64,000 bases of DNA from Bacillus pumilus (GTDB taxonomy: Bacteria > Bacillota > Bacilli > Bacillales > Bacillaceae). A program made the position numbers and the translations under genes. Location: NCBI GenBank assembly GCA_001938995.1, contig MKZN01000002.1, forward strand, positions 186,001-250,000, in the 5' to 3' direction. Below the pieces are notes generated by a model that was not told the DNA's origin, made no database searches, and was given only the letters and a program-made list of their open reading frames with translations. Positions 48,266 through 58,277 of the stretch are shown piece after piece; within the stretch, counting starts at the first letter, position 1; every line of letters starts with the position of its first letter.

Positions 48266-50305
48266 TTACTTAATCAGTGCATTACAGTCAACGATGAGTG
48301 CAACCTGACCGTCACCTAGGATTGTTGCGCCCGAAATCGCATATACGTTTGGTAAATAATCTCCTAGTGATTTCAATACAACCTCTTGCTGACCAATAAA
48401 CGAATCAACCACAAATGCTGTCAGCTTGTCTCCTTTACGGACAACAATGATGTGCAATTCTTCCTCTAATTCACTCGAATTCGGAACCTGGAATTGCTTC
48501 TTCAAGTACACCACTGGTACGATATATCCGCGGAAATCAATGACTTCACGGTCATGCGTTTGCAGGATGTCGCTTTTCTGAATAACAGCCGTTTCAATAA
48601 TAGAGGAAATTGGAATCGCGAATGTTTCCTCTTCCAGTTTCACAAGGAGGACGGAAATAATGGACAGCGTCAACGGAAGTTGGATCGAGAATAATGACCC
48701 TTGCCCTTCTGTTGAGTTGATGCTCACAGAGCCACCTAATGATTCCAACTTGTTTCTCACGACATCAAGACCTACGCCACGACCTGAAATGTCAGAAATC
48801 GTATCTGCTGTAGAGAATCCTGCTGCAAAGATCAGTGAATCAATTTGTTGGTCTTCAAGATTTTCCGCTTCTCTTTCCGTCACAACGCCACGCTCAAGTG
48901 CTTTCTCAAGCACCTTTTTACGGTTAATTCCGCCGCCATCATCTTCTACTTCAATAAAGACGTGGTTTCCGCTATGGTAAGCCTTTAATAGGACCGTTCC
49001 TTTTTCAGGCTTGCCTTTTTTCACACGATCTTCTGGTGATTCAACACCGTGATCTAGACTATTTCTTAGTAAATGTAAGAGCGGATCACCAATCTCGTCG
49101 ATCACTGTTCGATCAAGTTCTGTATCTGCTCCCTCAATGATGAGTTCAATTTTCTTATTCAACTCTTTTGTCAATTGACGGATCATACGTGGGAATCGGT
49201 TGAACACTGTTTCTACAGGTACCATTCTCATATTTAAAATAATAGATTGCAGATCGCCAGAAATACGTGTCATTCTTTCGACTGTATCTGTGAGTTCATT
49301 GTTTTCAAGCTCTTTTGCAATCTGTTCTAATCGTCCTCTATCAATGACTAGTTCTTCAAATAGGTTCATTAAGGAATCTAGTCGATCGATGTTGACACGG
49401 ATGGTTTTCGTTCCACCGGCAGCCGCACCGTTATTGCTATTGGCCTTTTTCGCTTCATTTGCTGGCGTTTTGACAGCAGGAACAGCGCCTTCTTCTTTTT
49501 TCTGCACAGGTGTTTCTTCTTGTTTTTCAGCCGCTTTCGTTTCTTCAAATGTGGGCACTTCTGAAATCTCGACATTTTCAACCTCTGAGATGGAAGCCAC
49601 AATGTTTTTCACGTCGTCCATTGGCTGTTTTGATAGATAAGAAATGCTGAATACAGATTCGAAATCTTCTGATTCTAAAAGTTCTGCATTTGGGACTGTT
49701 TTGACAACTTCGCCCACTTCATTCAGTCTTTCGAAAATCATATAGACTCGAACGGCTTTTAATAAACAAGCCTCACTTAATGTGACTTTGAGCTCATAGC
49801 ATCTAAACCCTTGTTCTCTCGCTTCATCAAGAACCGTTCGTTCAAATTCGTTATAATCTAAGTCGCTTGCAGCATTGGGTGATGCATCCACTGTTTCAAC
49901 GGTTGGCGCTGCCTCTGCATGACTACCTGTCACATCTAGCTTTTGACTAATCTCTGTGACGTCACGTTTTCCGTCTCCGCCTTCTGCAACAGATTGAACC
50001 ATCGCTTCAAGGTGATCAAGCGCTTCAAACATGGTGTCCATAGATTCAGGTGTGACGACCATTTGTTCATTTCGAATGGCATCAAACATATTTTCTAAGT
50101 GATGCGTGAGTTGAGCCATATCACCAAAGCCCATTGTTGCACTCATGCCTTTCAATGTGTGAGCCGCTCTGAATATATCGTTCACTAACTGCAAGTCAGT
50201 TGGGTTTTTTTCTAATTCTAATAGTTTTTCATTACAAGTTTGTAGGTGTTCTCTGCTTTCATCTAAAAAGATATCTAAGTATTGGTTTACATCCAACGTG
50301 TTCAC
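48266..50305 (-). CDS. cheA: Chemotaxis histidine kinase CheA
   Basis: 679 residues (672 in B. subtilis). P1 HPt domain with phospho-histidine in FRAAHTLKGM (H49), P2 CheY/CheB-docking domain around 150-260, a Lys/Glu/Ala/Pro-rich linker (265-305), P3 dimerisation, P4 ATPase (LLRNSLDHGVESPEDR, DDGGGI, GRGVGLDVV), and a P5 CheW-like domain. Phosphorylates CheY, CheB and CheV. Starts within the cheB stop region (ATGA-type overlap). Confidence 0.96.
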   Translation of the reverse strand: MNTLDVNQYLDIFLDESREHLQTCNEKLLELEKNPTDLQLVNDIFRAAHTLKGMSATMGFGDMAQLTHHLENMFDAIRNEQMVVTPESMDTMFEALDHLEAMVQSVAEGGDGKRDVTEISQKLDVTGSHAEAAPTVETVDASPNAASDLDYNEFERTVLDEAREQGFRCYELKVTLSEACLLKAVRVYMIFERLNEVGEVVKTVPNAELLESEDFESVFSISYLSKQPMDDVKNIVASISEVENVEISEVPTFEETKAAEKQEETPVQKKEEGAVPAVKTPANEAKKANSNNGAAAGGTKTIRVNIDRLDSLMNLFEELVIDRGRLEQIAKELENNELTDTVERMTRISGDLQSIILNMRMVPVETVFNRFPRMIRQLTKELNKKIELIIEGADTELDRTVIDEIGDPLLHLLRNSLDHGVESPEDRVKKGKPEKGTVLLKAYHSGNHVFIEVEDDGGGINRKKVLEKALERGVVTEREAENLEDQQIDSLIFAAGFSTADTISDISGRGVGLDVVRNKLESLGGSVSINSTEGQGSLFSIQLPLTLSIISVLLVKLEEETFAIPISSIIETAVIQKSDILQTHDREVIDFRGYIVPVVYLKKQFQVPNSSELEEELHIIVVRKGDKLTAFVVDSFIGQQEVVLKSLGDYLPNVYAISGATILGDGQVALIVDCNALIK

Positions 50306-51375
50306 GCCCTCTCTTTTTTCATGGAGCTTATAATTGCATGTGCGATGTCATCCACATGCCTTGTTTCATGTGCAAGGCCTGCTTTGATGACTGATTTAGG
50401 CATTCCAAAAACAACACATGATTCTTCTTTTTCTGCAATGACTTTTGTATGACCGCTTGCGACCATTTTCTTGACACCTTCCGTGCCATCACTACCCATC
50501 CCTGTCATAATGACAGCAATCTTTTGGTAACCTTTAATATGGCTGATGGATGCAAACAAATAGTTAACAGAAGGTTTGTGCCGGCTGTCGGTATCTTCTG
50601 TGGATAGCTTGATGACGAGAGACGCTCCTTGTTCATGAAGTGACATATTCATTCCACCAGGAGCTATGTAAGCTACCCCATTTTTTGCGATGTCCCCATC
50701 TTGTGCTTCTTTAATTGTAATTTGTGATAAATGGTCTAACCTAGTAGCAAGTGATGCCGTAAACCCTGCAGGCATATGCTGAACAATCAATATTGGCGCT
50801 TCAATGTCCTTCGGGAGCTTCGTCACAACTTTTTGTAGCGCCCTTGGTCCTCCCGTGGATGTTCCGATTGAAATGATCTTGCGAAGTGAGCCGCTACTCA
50901 CTTCTTGGACCCGGGGAGTCACCACTGGATTTGGCGGTTTTACGATTGGTTTAGGAGAAACCTTGTTCTCAGTGCGTTTCCTAGACAGCCCTGCTGCAAG
51001 TACCCGCTCGACAATTTGCCCTCTGACTTTGTGTAAATCGAGCGAAATACTTCCTGATGGCTTTGTCACAAAATCAAAGGCACCAAGTTCTAAGCAATGG
51101 ATTGTTAAATCTTTTCCTTGCTTTGTCTGGCTTGACACCATAATCACGGCAAGGTCGTGCTCAGCCAGAATTTGCTTCAATGCTTCTGTGCCATTGAGAA
51201 CAGGCATTTCCACATCTAACGTCACAACATCTGGATTGAGTTCCTTGATTCGTTTTAAGGCATCTTCCCCATTTCGCGCCGTTCCGACGACTTCTATTTC
51301 TTGCTCGGCACTTAGGAAATCACTAATGAGCTTTCGCATAAAGGCCGAATCATCTACTACAAGCACTCTAATCAT
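50302..51375 (-). CDS. cheB: Protein-glutamate methylesterase CheB
   Basis: 357 residues. Receiver domain (1-120) with VVTLDVEMPVLNG, aspartate near residue 54, a linker rich in Pro/Val, and the methylesterase domain with catalytic Ser in GTSTGGP near 170, His in HMPAG near 195 and Asp in MTGMGSDGTEG near 290. Removes receptor methyl groups when phosphorylated. Overlaps flhG by four bases. Confidence 0.95.
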   Translation of the reverse strand: MIRVLVVDDSAFMRKLISDFLSAEQEIEVVGTARNGEDALKRIKELNPDVVTLDVEMPVLNGTEALKQILAEHDLAVIMVSSQTKQGKDLTIHCLELGAFDFVTKPSGSISLDLHKVRGQIVERVLAAGLSRKRTENKVSPKPIVKPPNPVVTPRVQEVSSGSLRKIISIGTSTGGPRALQKVVTKLPKDIEAPILIVQHMPAGFTASLATRLDHLSQITIKEAQDGDIAKNGVAYIAPGGMNMSLHEQGASLVIKLSTEDTDSRHKPSVNYLFASISHIKGYQKIAVIMTGMGSDGTEGVKKMVASGHTKVIAEKEESCVVFGMPKSVIKAGLAHETRHVDDIAHAIISSMKKERA

Positions 51376-52277
51376 GAGTCCACCTTCCTCCTTTTAAAAA
51401 AAGAGGACAACTTCTCTATAAACGTATGCTGCTCTCTCCGTGCCCCTCTTATCTGCTGTTGGTATAGTGTTTCTGCCAACAGTTTAATCGTTTTACTCAG
51501 CCTAGAATGAGGCTGCTTTATATAAAATGGAATCTGTTCCGTAACTGCTTTCGGAACTGCCGGATCATCAGGTACAGCCCCGGCAAACACGAGCTTTCTG
51601 TGTAGAAAAGATGTGACGACTCCCGCTAATTTACGGTAGGTTTCAGACCCTTCAGAAGTCGTTTTACAACGGTTCACAATGATTTGCACTGGCTGCTCGA
51701 ACTGGTGAATGGCTAGATGTTTAATGGCACTGTATGCATCCATGATGGACGTCGGTTCTGGAGTCGTCACGACCACGACTTCTTCTACCGATAAGACAAA
51801 GGGCAGTTGATCTTTTGACAAGCCTGCACCCATATCAAAGAATATACAATCGAAATCTCGCATCATTCGCTCCATCTCTTCAAGAAAGAACGACCATTGA
51901 TCGTTATCTAGTGAAAATAGCTGTTCAAGTCCACTTCCGCCAGAAATGTAATAAAGATTCTCGGTTCCTTTTGTCATAGCTGCTTGGAAGGATTTCTTTC
52001 TGACAAGAACATCTAATATAGAACTCGTCGATGTTTTCCCAAGTAAAATATCAATATTCCCCATTCCAAAATCAAGGTCGATCACTAAGACTCGTTTGCC
52101 TGCGTCAGCGATAGAGAGTGCCATATTAAGCGTCAAATTCGATTTTCCAACACCGCCTTTACCACTCATCACTGCGATTGTTTTTGCCTGGCCGCTTGAA
52201 GATAGGGACGCTGGGATGATCGTTTGACGTTGCTGAACGAGTTTTCTCAAACCTTCCGCTTGGTCAGGCTTCATCAT
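51372..52277 (-). CDS. flhG: MinD-like ATPase FlhG (YlxH)
   Basis: 301 residues. Deviant Walker A GKGGVGKSNL near residue 38, DLDFGMGNIDILL near 65 and a C-terminal amphipathic helix with basic residues for membrane binding. Controls flagellar number and pattern with FlhF and hands FliM/FliY to the C-ring. It overlaps both flhF and cheB by a few bases. Confidence 0.93.
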   Translation of the reverse strand: MMKPDQAEGLRKLVQQRQTIIPASLSSSGQAKTIAVMSGKGGVGKSNLTLNMALSIADAGKRVLVIDLDFGMGNIDILLGKTSTSSILDVLVRKKSFQAAMTKGTENLYYISGGSGLEQLFSLDNDQWSFFLEEMERMMRDFDCIFFDMGAGLSKDQLPFVLSVEEVVVVTTPEPTSIMDAYSAIKHLAIHQFEQPVQIIVNRCKTTSEGSETYRKLAGVVTSFLHRKLVFAGAVPDDPAVPKAVTEQIPFYIKQPHSRLSKTIKLLAETLYQQQIRGARREQHTFIEKLSSFFKRRKVDS

Positions 52278-53392
52278 TTTAATACCATCCTTGTTAAATC
52301 AAGGGGGGAGCTTTCCAGAATATCCTCAGGCACATTTTGACCATTTGTTAAAAAAGCAAGCCCAATTTGAGATTCTGCTACGATTTGAAAGATTGTTCCC
52401 ATCGTGTCAGTTTCATCTACTTTTGTAAAAATGAATTGATCAATTGGAACGTGTTCGAATCGGTTGACCATGGCCTTCATGTCCTGATACTTCGATGTTG
52501 CACTCATGACTAGGAAACTTTGAATGCTTTCATCAAATGGAATAATATCCGTCAGCTCTCTGATATACGCTTCTTCTTTGAAGTTACGACCTGCTGTATC
52601 AATGAAAATATGATCATATTCTTCAAAGGTCTGCTGCGCTTTAACAAAATCCTCTCTTGAATAACAAACTTCAAGTGGTGCTTTTAGCAGTTCTGCATAT
52701 GTTTTAAGCTGTTCAATCGCTGCAATTCGGTACGTATCCGTTGTGATAAAAGCAATTTTCTTATCATGCTGGATCGCCGTTTTGGCAGCCAACTTTGCAA
52801 TGGTTGTCGTCTTGCCAGCGCCTGTGGAACCAAACAACACAATATATTTTGAACGGATTACCGATTCGTTAGAGCCTTGAGCTGGCAACATCTCTGTCAG
52901 CAGCTTCTCAAGCTCTTTTTCAATCTGTTCTTCCTGGACAGCTCCTTTTATTAAAAGGCCTTTTAAGCATTGATCCCTGAGTGCATCGTCGAGACCTTGA
53001 TCCTTTAGCTTTTGATCAATGGCCATTAAAGAATCGGGCAACATTCCAACATGCCGCTCGTTTCGAGCATACTCAGTAGGCTTGATACTTGAGGGCGCCA
53101 AGTTGATTGCCTGAGCAGCATCAGGCTGCTCTTTCACCGGCTTATCGACGTATTCCTTCTTCTGCGGCAAAACTGGTACACGCGGCACATGCTTAAGACC
53201 TTGGTTCGCTCTTTCTTCAAAATCTTGATCAAGCACTGCAATCACTTCGACCATTTGCTGCTTCTTTAAACCAAACAGCTTTCGTTTGACAACGGTTTTG
53301 GAATTCAAAATGACAGCATCTTGACCAAGCTGTTGCTTGATTTGAATCGTTGCCTCCTGCATAGAATTCGCAATGATTTTTTTCATTTTCAT
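52274..53392 (-). CDS. flhF: Flagellar SRP-type GTPase FlhF
   Basis: 372 residues. N-terminal basic B domain and a variable linker, then N and G domains of SRP GTPases: G1 GSTGAGKTTT near 190, G3 DTAGRNF near 265, and TKVDETDTMG near 340. With FlhG it sets flagellar position. Overlaps flhA (last base shared) and flhG. Confidence 0.94.
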   Translation of the reverse strand: MKMKKIIANSMQEATIQIKQQLGQDAVILNSKTVVKRKLFGLKKQQMVEVIAVLDQDFEERANQGLKHVPRVPVLPQKKEYVDKPVKEQPDAAQAINLAPSSIKPTEYARNERHVGMLPDSLMAIDQKLKDQGLDDALRDQCLKGLLIKGAVQEEQIEKELEKLLTEMLPAQGSNESVIRSKYIVLFGSTGAGKTTTIAKLAAKTAIQHDKKIAFITTDTYRIAAIEQLKTYAELLKAPLEVCYSREDFVKAQQTFEEYDHIFIDTAGRNFKEEAYIRELTDIIPFDESIQSFLVMSATSKYQDMKAMVNRFEHVPIDQFIFTKVDETDTMGTIFQIVAESQIGLAFLTNGQNVPEDILESSPLDLTRMVLK

Positions 53393-55425
53393 TAGATATC
53401 CACCACTCCGATGCTCTGTACTTCCACATTGGCTTCTAGTTCGTTATAAGATAGGACCGGTAATTCCGGGAAATATCTCTCTAACAACTGCTTGACGTAC
53501 ATTCTAATAGGAGGTGAGCATAATAGAACTGGCGTTTCTTGACGAAGCGACAGTTGTTCGATTTCTTTCGCCACTGATTGAATCACACTTTCAGAGGATT
53601 CTGGATCTAATGATAAGTAGTTTCCATGCTCTGTCTGCTGTACGCTATCAGCAATCACCTTTTCGACTCGGCCTGAGCATGTCACGACTTTCAAGGATTC
53701 ATTGTCCCTTGCGTATTGTGCGGTAATCTGTCTTGCTAGCGCCTGTCTGACGTACTCTGTTAACAAGTCTGTATCTGTCGTTAATTTTCCGTAGTCTGCC
53801 AGTGTCTCAAAAATAGTGACAAGGTTTCGGATGGACACTTTCTCTTTAAGAAGCTTGGCAAGTACTTTTTGGATATCGCCGACTGCAAGCGGACTTGGTG
53901 TCACCTCGTCCACTAAAACTGGATAACTTTCTTTTAAATGATCGACTAATTGTTTCGTTTCTTGTCGTCCGAGTAGTTCGTGTGTATTTTGCCTAATTTT
54001 CTCTGTAATATGAGTCGACACAACCGATGCTGGGTCAACAACCGTATAGCCAAGCATTTCAGCCTGATCTTTTTCTGCTTCTGAAATCCATTTTGCCGGC
54101 AGACCAAATGATGGTTCGATTGTTTCAATCCCTTCAATTGGGTCATCATCAGGAGTTGGTGACATGGCCAAGTAATGATCGAGCAACAGCTCTCCTTTTG
54201 CCACTTCATTCCCTTTAATTTTTAACCGGTATTCATTGGGGTTCAGAGCGATGTTGTCTCGAATTCGAACAACTGGAATGACTAGACCTAATTCGAGCGC
54301 AAGTTGTCTTCTGATCATGACAATTCGATCGAGAAGATCGCCCCCCTGATTCGCATCAGCGAGCGGTATCAAACCGTAGCCAAATTCAAATTCAACCGCA
54401 TCCATTTGCAGAAGATGAATAACACTTTCTGGACTTTTCATCTCTTCCACCTCTGCCTGTTCCTCCAGCACCTCTTCAATTTCTTCTTTATCTTGCTTGT
54501 TTTTCGACATCATGTATGCCCCAAGTGCTAGTAAACCTGCAATCGGTCCTGTCAAGAGCACACCAATTGGCGTGAACACCCCAAGAAGGAAGATGGTTCC
54601 TGATGTGACGTAGAGCATTGCCGGAAAGGCAAACAGCTGCTCTGTAATATCTGACCCAAGGTTTCCGTTAGAAGCTGCCCTTGTCACAACGATCCCTGTA
54701 GCTGTTGAAATAAGTAGTGCAGGAATTTGTGAAACAATTCCGTCCCCTACTGTTAATAGCGTAAAGTGGGAGGCTGATTCTTGAATGGACATTCCTTGTT
54801 GAAGCATTCCAATGATGATTCCGAAAATAATATTGATAATAACAATGATAATTCCTGCGATGGCATCTCCTTTGACGAACTTACTTGCTCCGTCCATCGC
54901 ACCATAAAAATCAGCCTCTCTTGATACTTTTTCACGGCGATTTCTAGCTTCAGTTTCTGTCAGCATTCCTGCATTTAAGTCTGCATCAATACTCATTTGT
55001 TTACCTGGCATCGCATCAAGCGTAAACCTTGCTGCAACCTCAGATACTCGCTCAGCACCTTTTGTGATAACAATAAACTGAATGATGATCAAGATAAGGA
55101 ATACAACGAGACCAACGAGTACATTTCCTCCAACAACAAATGAACCAAATGTTTCTACAACCTTCCCAGCATCTCCTGTTGATAAGATAGAACGTGTTGT
55201 AGAGATGTTAAGTCCTAATCGAAACAGTGTTAAGAGCAAAAGCAATGATGGAAAAATGGAAAACTGAAGTGGTTCTTGCATGTTCATTGTGGTGAGAAGC
55301 ACGATAAGCGCAAGAGAAATATTAATAATGATTAAAATACTTAATAACATTGGCGGAAACGGTATGACCAGCATCGCCACAATTAAAATAACACTGAATA
55401 AAACAGATAAATCTCTTGCTGACAT
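53392..55425 (-). CDS. flhA: Flagellar export gate protein FlhA
   Basis: 677 residues. N-terminal half with about eight membrane segments (residues 10-305), the FHIPEP-family conserved cytoplasmic loop GAERVSEVAARFTLDAMPGKQ near 135-155 and a C-terminal cytoplasmic ring domain that docks chaperone-substrate complexes. Major component of the export gate and energy coupling. Starts about 30 bases after flhB. Confidence 0.96.
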   Translation of the reverse strand: MSARDLSVLFSVILIVAMLVIPFPPMLLSILIIINISLALIVLLTTMNMQEPLQFSIFPSLLLLLTLFRLGLNISTTRSILSTGDAGKVVETFGSFVVGGNVLVGLVVFLILIIIQFIVITKGAERVSEVAARFTLDAMPGKQMSIDADLNAGMLTETEARNRREKVSREADFYGAMDGASKFVKGDAIAGIIIVIINIIFGIIIGMLQQGMSIQESASHFTLLTVGDGIVSQIPALLISTATGIVVTRAASNGNLGSDITEQLFAFPAMLYVTSGTIFLLGVFTPIGVLLTGPIAGLLALGAYMMSKNKQDKEEIEEVLEEQAEVEEMKSPESVIHLLQMDAVEFEFGYGLIPLADANQGGDLLDRIVMIRRQLALELGLVIPVVRIRDNIALNPNEYRLKIKGNEVAKGELLLDHYLAMSPTPDDDPIEGIETIEPSFGLPAKWISEAEKDQAEMLGYTVVDPASVVSTHITEKIRQNTHELLGRQETKQLVDHLKESYPVLVDEVTPSPLAVGDIQKVLAKLLKEKVSIRNLVTIFETLADYGKLTTDTDLLTEYVRQALARQITAQYARDNESLKVVTCSGRVEKVIADSVQQTEHGNYLSLDPESSESVIQSVAKEIEQLSLRQETPVLLCSPPIRMYVKQLLERYFPELPVLSYNELEANVEVQSIGVVDI

Positions 55426-55454
55426 GCCTGTTCTCTCCTTTTAAAACCAAAAAT

Positions 55455-56543
55455 TCATAAAATCTTTTGTTTCGTTTTATATACGTAAGCTAAAATTTCA
55501 GCGATGGCCTTGAAGTATTCTTCTGGCACCGCTTGATCGATTTGGACCTGATCATATAACGCGCGGGCGAGTGGACGGTTCTCCACTGTCATGACATTGT
55601 GTTCTTTCGCAATCGTTCTGATTTTCAAAGCCAAAATATCTGTTCCCTTTGCCACGACAAAAGGTGCGTCCATTTTTTCTTCATCATATTTAAGCGCAAT
55701 TGCGTAGTGAGTCGGGTTTGTAATGATGACGTCCGCTTTCGGGACTTCCTGCATCATCCGTCTCATGGCCATTTCCCGCTGCCGCTGTTTGATCTTTGAT
55801 TTAATGAGCGGGTCACCCTCTGATTTTTTATACTCATCTTTGATGTCTTGTTTGGACATCCGTAAGTTTTTTTCGTAATCATATTTCTGATACATGTAAT
55901 CAAGCCCTGCTAAGATCAATAGAGCTCCTGCTGCATATAGACCCATAATTAAGGTCATATTTGCGACGAAATGAAGCGTTTCTTCCGCTGTTAATAATGG
56001 AAGCCGCAAAATTTCGTCAAAGTTCATCCAAATGGCTATAAAGGTTGCAAAACCAACAAAACCAATTTTCAAAATGGATTTTAATAGCTCTACTAGTGCT
56101 CGAACACTGTATATTCGTTTAAATCCTTTGATGGGATCCAGTTTTTCTAATTTCGGTTTGATGATTTCTGTCGAAAAGAGAAACCCTACTTGTAAATAGT
56201 TACTGATGATCCCAGCCAACATACCAACACCAAGAATTGGCATGAGAAGAAGTGCTGTTTCTTGAAGCAATTCCAAGAATAATTGATGAATATTAGATGT
56301 GCTAACCTTCATTAGCATGGTTGTTGAATAAAAACGTTCAATGAGCGCAATAATACGCTCTTTCATAAAAGGCCCAATAAAAAAGAATGATAAAAAGATT
56401 AATAGAAACGAGATGGCTGTATTGACATCGGTACTTTTGGCAATCTGTCCTTTTTTACGTGAATCTTGTTTCTTTTTCGGTGTTGCTTTTTCTGTTTTTT
56501 CACCTGCGAAAAATTGCAGGTCCAGTCTAAGCCTTGTCTTCAC
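55455..56543 (-). CDS. flhB: Flagellar export switch protein FlhB
   Basis: 362 residues. Four membrane segments (about 35-215) and a C-terminal domain with the autocleavage motif NPTH near residue 275, used to switch export from hook to filament proteins together with FliK. N-terminus DLQFFAGEKTEKATPKK. GTG start at 56543 is part of the fliR stop overlap (GTGA). Confidence 0.94.
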   Translation of the reverse strand: MKTRLRLDLQFFAGEKTEKATPKKKQDSRKKGQIAKSTDVNTAISFLLIFLSFFFIGPFMKERIIALIERFYSTTMLMKVSTSNIHQLFLELLQETALLLMPILGVGMLAGIISNYLQVGFLFSTEIIKPKLEKLDPIKGFKRIYSVRALVELLKSILKIGFVGFATFIAIWMNFDEILRLPLLTAEETLHFVANMTLIMGLYAAGALLILAGLDYMYQKYDYEKNLRMSKQDIKDEYKKSEGDPLIKSKIKQRQREMAMRRMMQEVPKADVIITNPTHYAIALKYDEEKMDAPFVVAKGTDILALKIRTIAKEHNVMTVENRPLARALYDQVQIDQAVPEEYFKAIAEILAYVYKTKQKIL

Positions 56544-57319
56544 GCTGAACCACCGACCAATGCTAAGAAATTCCTCATCGTCAGCACAATGGTTTCAAAT
56601 GTATTTTGCACAACGCCGAAGATCACGCCCATACAGATGATAATCATAATAAAACTCACCGTCATTTTAATAGGTAGTCCGACAACAAACACGTTCATTT
56701 GCGGAACGGTCCGCGCCACAATGCCTAATGCGAGATCGACTAAAAACAAACTCGCCACAACAGGCGCTGAGATTTGAAAAGCAATGATAAACATTTGATT
56801 GAAACTCTTCGCGATAAAGTAAGCAAAGGATTCACTGCCGAAATTCAAAGCATACTGATCAATTGCAATATATTGGAAGCTGTAAAATATTCCATCGAGC
56901 AGCAAGTGATGTGCATTTGTGGCAAGCATGAGCAATAGAGTCAACGTATAAAAAAACTGCCCCATCAGTGGTGTCTGTGCACCTGTTTGTGGATCAATCA
57001 CATTGGCTATCGCAAAGCCCATTTGAAAATCAATAAATGAACCAGCTATTTGCACTGCCGAGACCATGATATAGGCAATCAGTCCAAGGAGCAGTCCAAC
57101 CATTGCTTCTTTCACTGCGAGCATCATATAAAGACCATCGATGTCGAGTGCAGGCGGTTCTTTAATCGTGCTAAAACTAATGACGGCCAGAAACAGCGAG
57201 AATCCAATCCGGTGAATAGCCGGTATTGCTCTATGCGCTAATAGTGGTACTGTCACAAAAAAAGCGGTAATCCGAATAAAAACTAATAGAAAAGCAGGGA
57301 ATAATTCTATGAGAGACAT
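56540..57319 (-). CDS. fliR: Flagellar export gate protein FliR
   Basis: 259 residues with six or seven hydrophobic segments, no catalytic motif; typical FliR/SctT length. Forms the export gate pore with FliP and FliQ. Translationally coupled to flhB and 6 bases after fliQ. Confidence 0.95.
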   Translation of the reverse strand: MSLIELFPAFLLVFIRITAFFVTVPLLAHRAIPAIHRIGFSLFLAVISFSTIKEPPALDIDGLYMMLAVKEAMVGLLLGLIAYIMVSAVQIAGSFIDFQMGFAIANVIDPQTGAQTPLMGQFFYTLTLLLMLATNAHHLLLDGIFYSFQYIAIDQYALNFGSESFAYFIAKSFNQMFIIAFQISAPVVASLFLVDLALGIVARTVPQMNVFVVGLPIKMTVSFIMIIICMGVIFGVVQNTFETIVLTMRNFLALVGGSA

Positions 57320-57325
57320 CTTCTA

Positions 57326-57595
57326 TTAACCTGCAAATCGATCTAAATTCGAGAACAGCTCTGTTGTAAAGGAAACAATTGTTGAAAGCATCCAAGGACC
57401 AAATACAACAAGTCCAATGAGCACTGCAACAATTTTAGGAATAAAGGCAAGCGTCTGTTCTTGAATTTGGGTAGTTGCCTGAAACACACTGACAATCAAT
57501 CCCACAATTAGTGCGAGCGCAAGAAGCGGCCCGCTGATAAGCAATACAACATATACTGATCTTTCAGCCATCGTAATGACAAATTCTGAACTCAT
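57326..57595 (-). CDS. fliQ: Flagellar export gate protein FliQ
   Basis: 89 residues, two membrane helices with a conserved loop VSVFQATTQIQEQTLAFIPK near residue 33-52. Part of the FliPQR core. ATG 57595, 16 bases after fliP. Confidence 0.95.
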   Translation of the reverse strand: MSSEFVITMAERSVYVVLLISGPLLALALIVGLIVSVFQATTQIQEQTLAFIPKIVAVLIGLVVFGPWMLSTIVSFTTELFSNLDRFAG

Positions 57596-57611
57596 GTTTT
57601 AAGCACCTACT

Positions 57612-58277
57612 CTAAAAGCTTTGCAGCAAAGATTTGACAATCAAATACCATCCATCGACTAAAACAAATAACAATATTTTGAAAGGGAGCGATATCATAA
57701 CCGGTGGAAGCATCATCATCCCCATTGACATCAAGACACTCGCGACCACCATATCAATAATTAAAAATGGAATAAAGACCATGAAGCCAATTTGAAACGC
57801 CGTCTTTAATTCTGAAATTGCAAAAGCTGGAACCATCGCCGTTAGCGGTATATCTTTTATCGATTCAGGTGTGTCCATCTTTGCGTAGCTAATAAATAAT
57901 GCCAAATCTTTCTGTCTCGTATGTTTACTCATAAACTCTTTTATCGGCATTTCGGCTTTTTCGTATGCCTCGTTTAACGTAATGTCGTCATTTAGAAGCG
58001 GTGTTAATGCCTCTTTATTAATCTCTGAGAACGTAGGTGCCATAATAAAGAATGTGAGAAACAACGCAAGTCCAATGAGCACTTGGTTCGGCGGCATTGA
58101 GTTGGTTGCAAGTGATGTTCTGACAAACGAGAGAACAATCACGATCCGAGTAAAACACGTCATTAAAATGAGAATGCCTGGTGCAACCGAAAATACGGTC
58201 AAAAGTAAAAGAAGACGGACAGATGTGCTAATATTCCCTGCACCGCTGGAATTAAATAAATCGATAAACTCATTCAT
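57612..58277 (-). CDS. fliP: Flagellar export gate protein FliP
   Basis: 221 residues with four membrane segments (three near 20-95, rest after 150). Family signatures VLSFVRTSLATNSMPPNQ near 50-65 and MVPAFAISELKTAFQIGF. Pentamer that forms the export channel; in B. subtilis its function depends on SwrB, encoded at the end of this operon. Overlaps fliO by eight bases. Confidence 0.95.
   Translation of the reverse strand: MNEFIDLFNSSGAGNISTSVRLLLLLTVFSVAPGILILMTCFTRIVIVLSFVRTSLATNSMPPNQVLIGLALFLTFFIMAPTFSEINKEALTPLLNDDITLNEAYEKAEMPIKEFMSKHTRQKDLALFISYAKMDTPESIKDIPLTAMVPAFAISELKTAFQIGFMVFIPFLIIDMVVASVLMSMGMMMLPPVMISLPFKILLFVLVDGWYLIVKSLLQSF

Noticed and set aside
50804-51397. 197-codon plus-strand frame opposite cheB
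   Set aside because: Antisense to conserved CheB; probably produced by codon bias.
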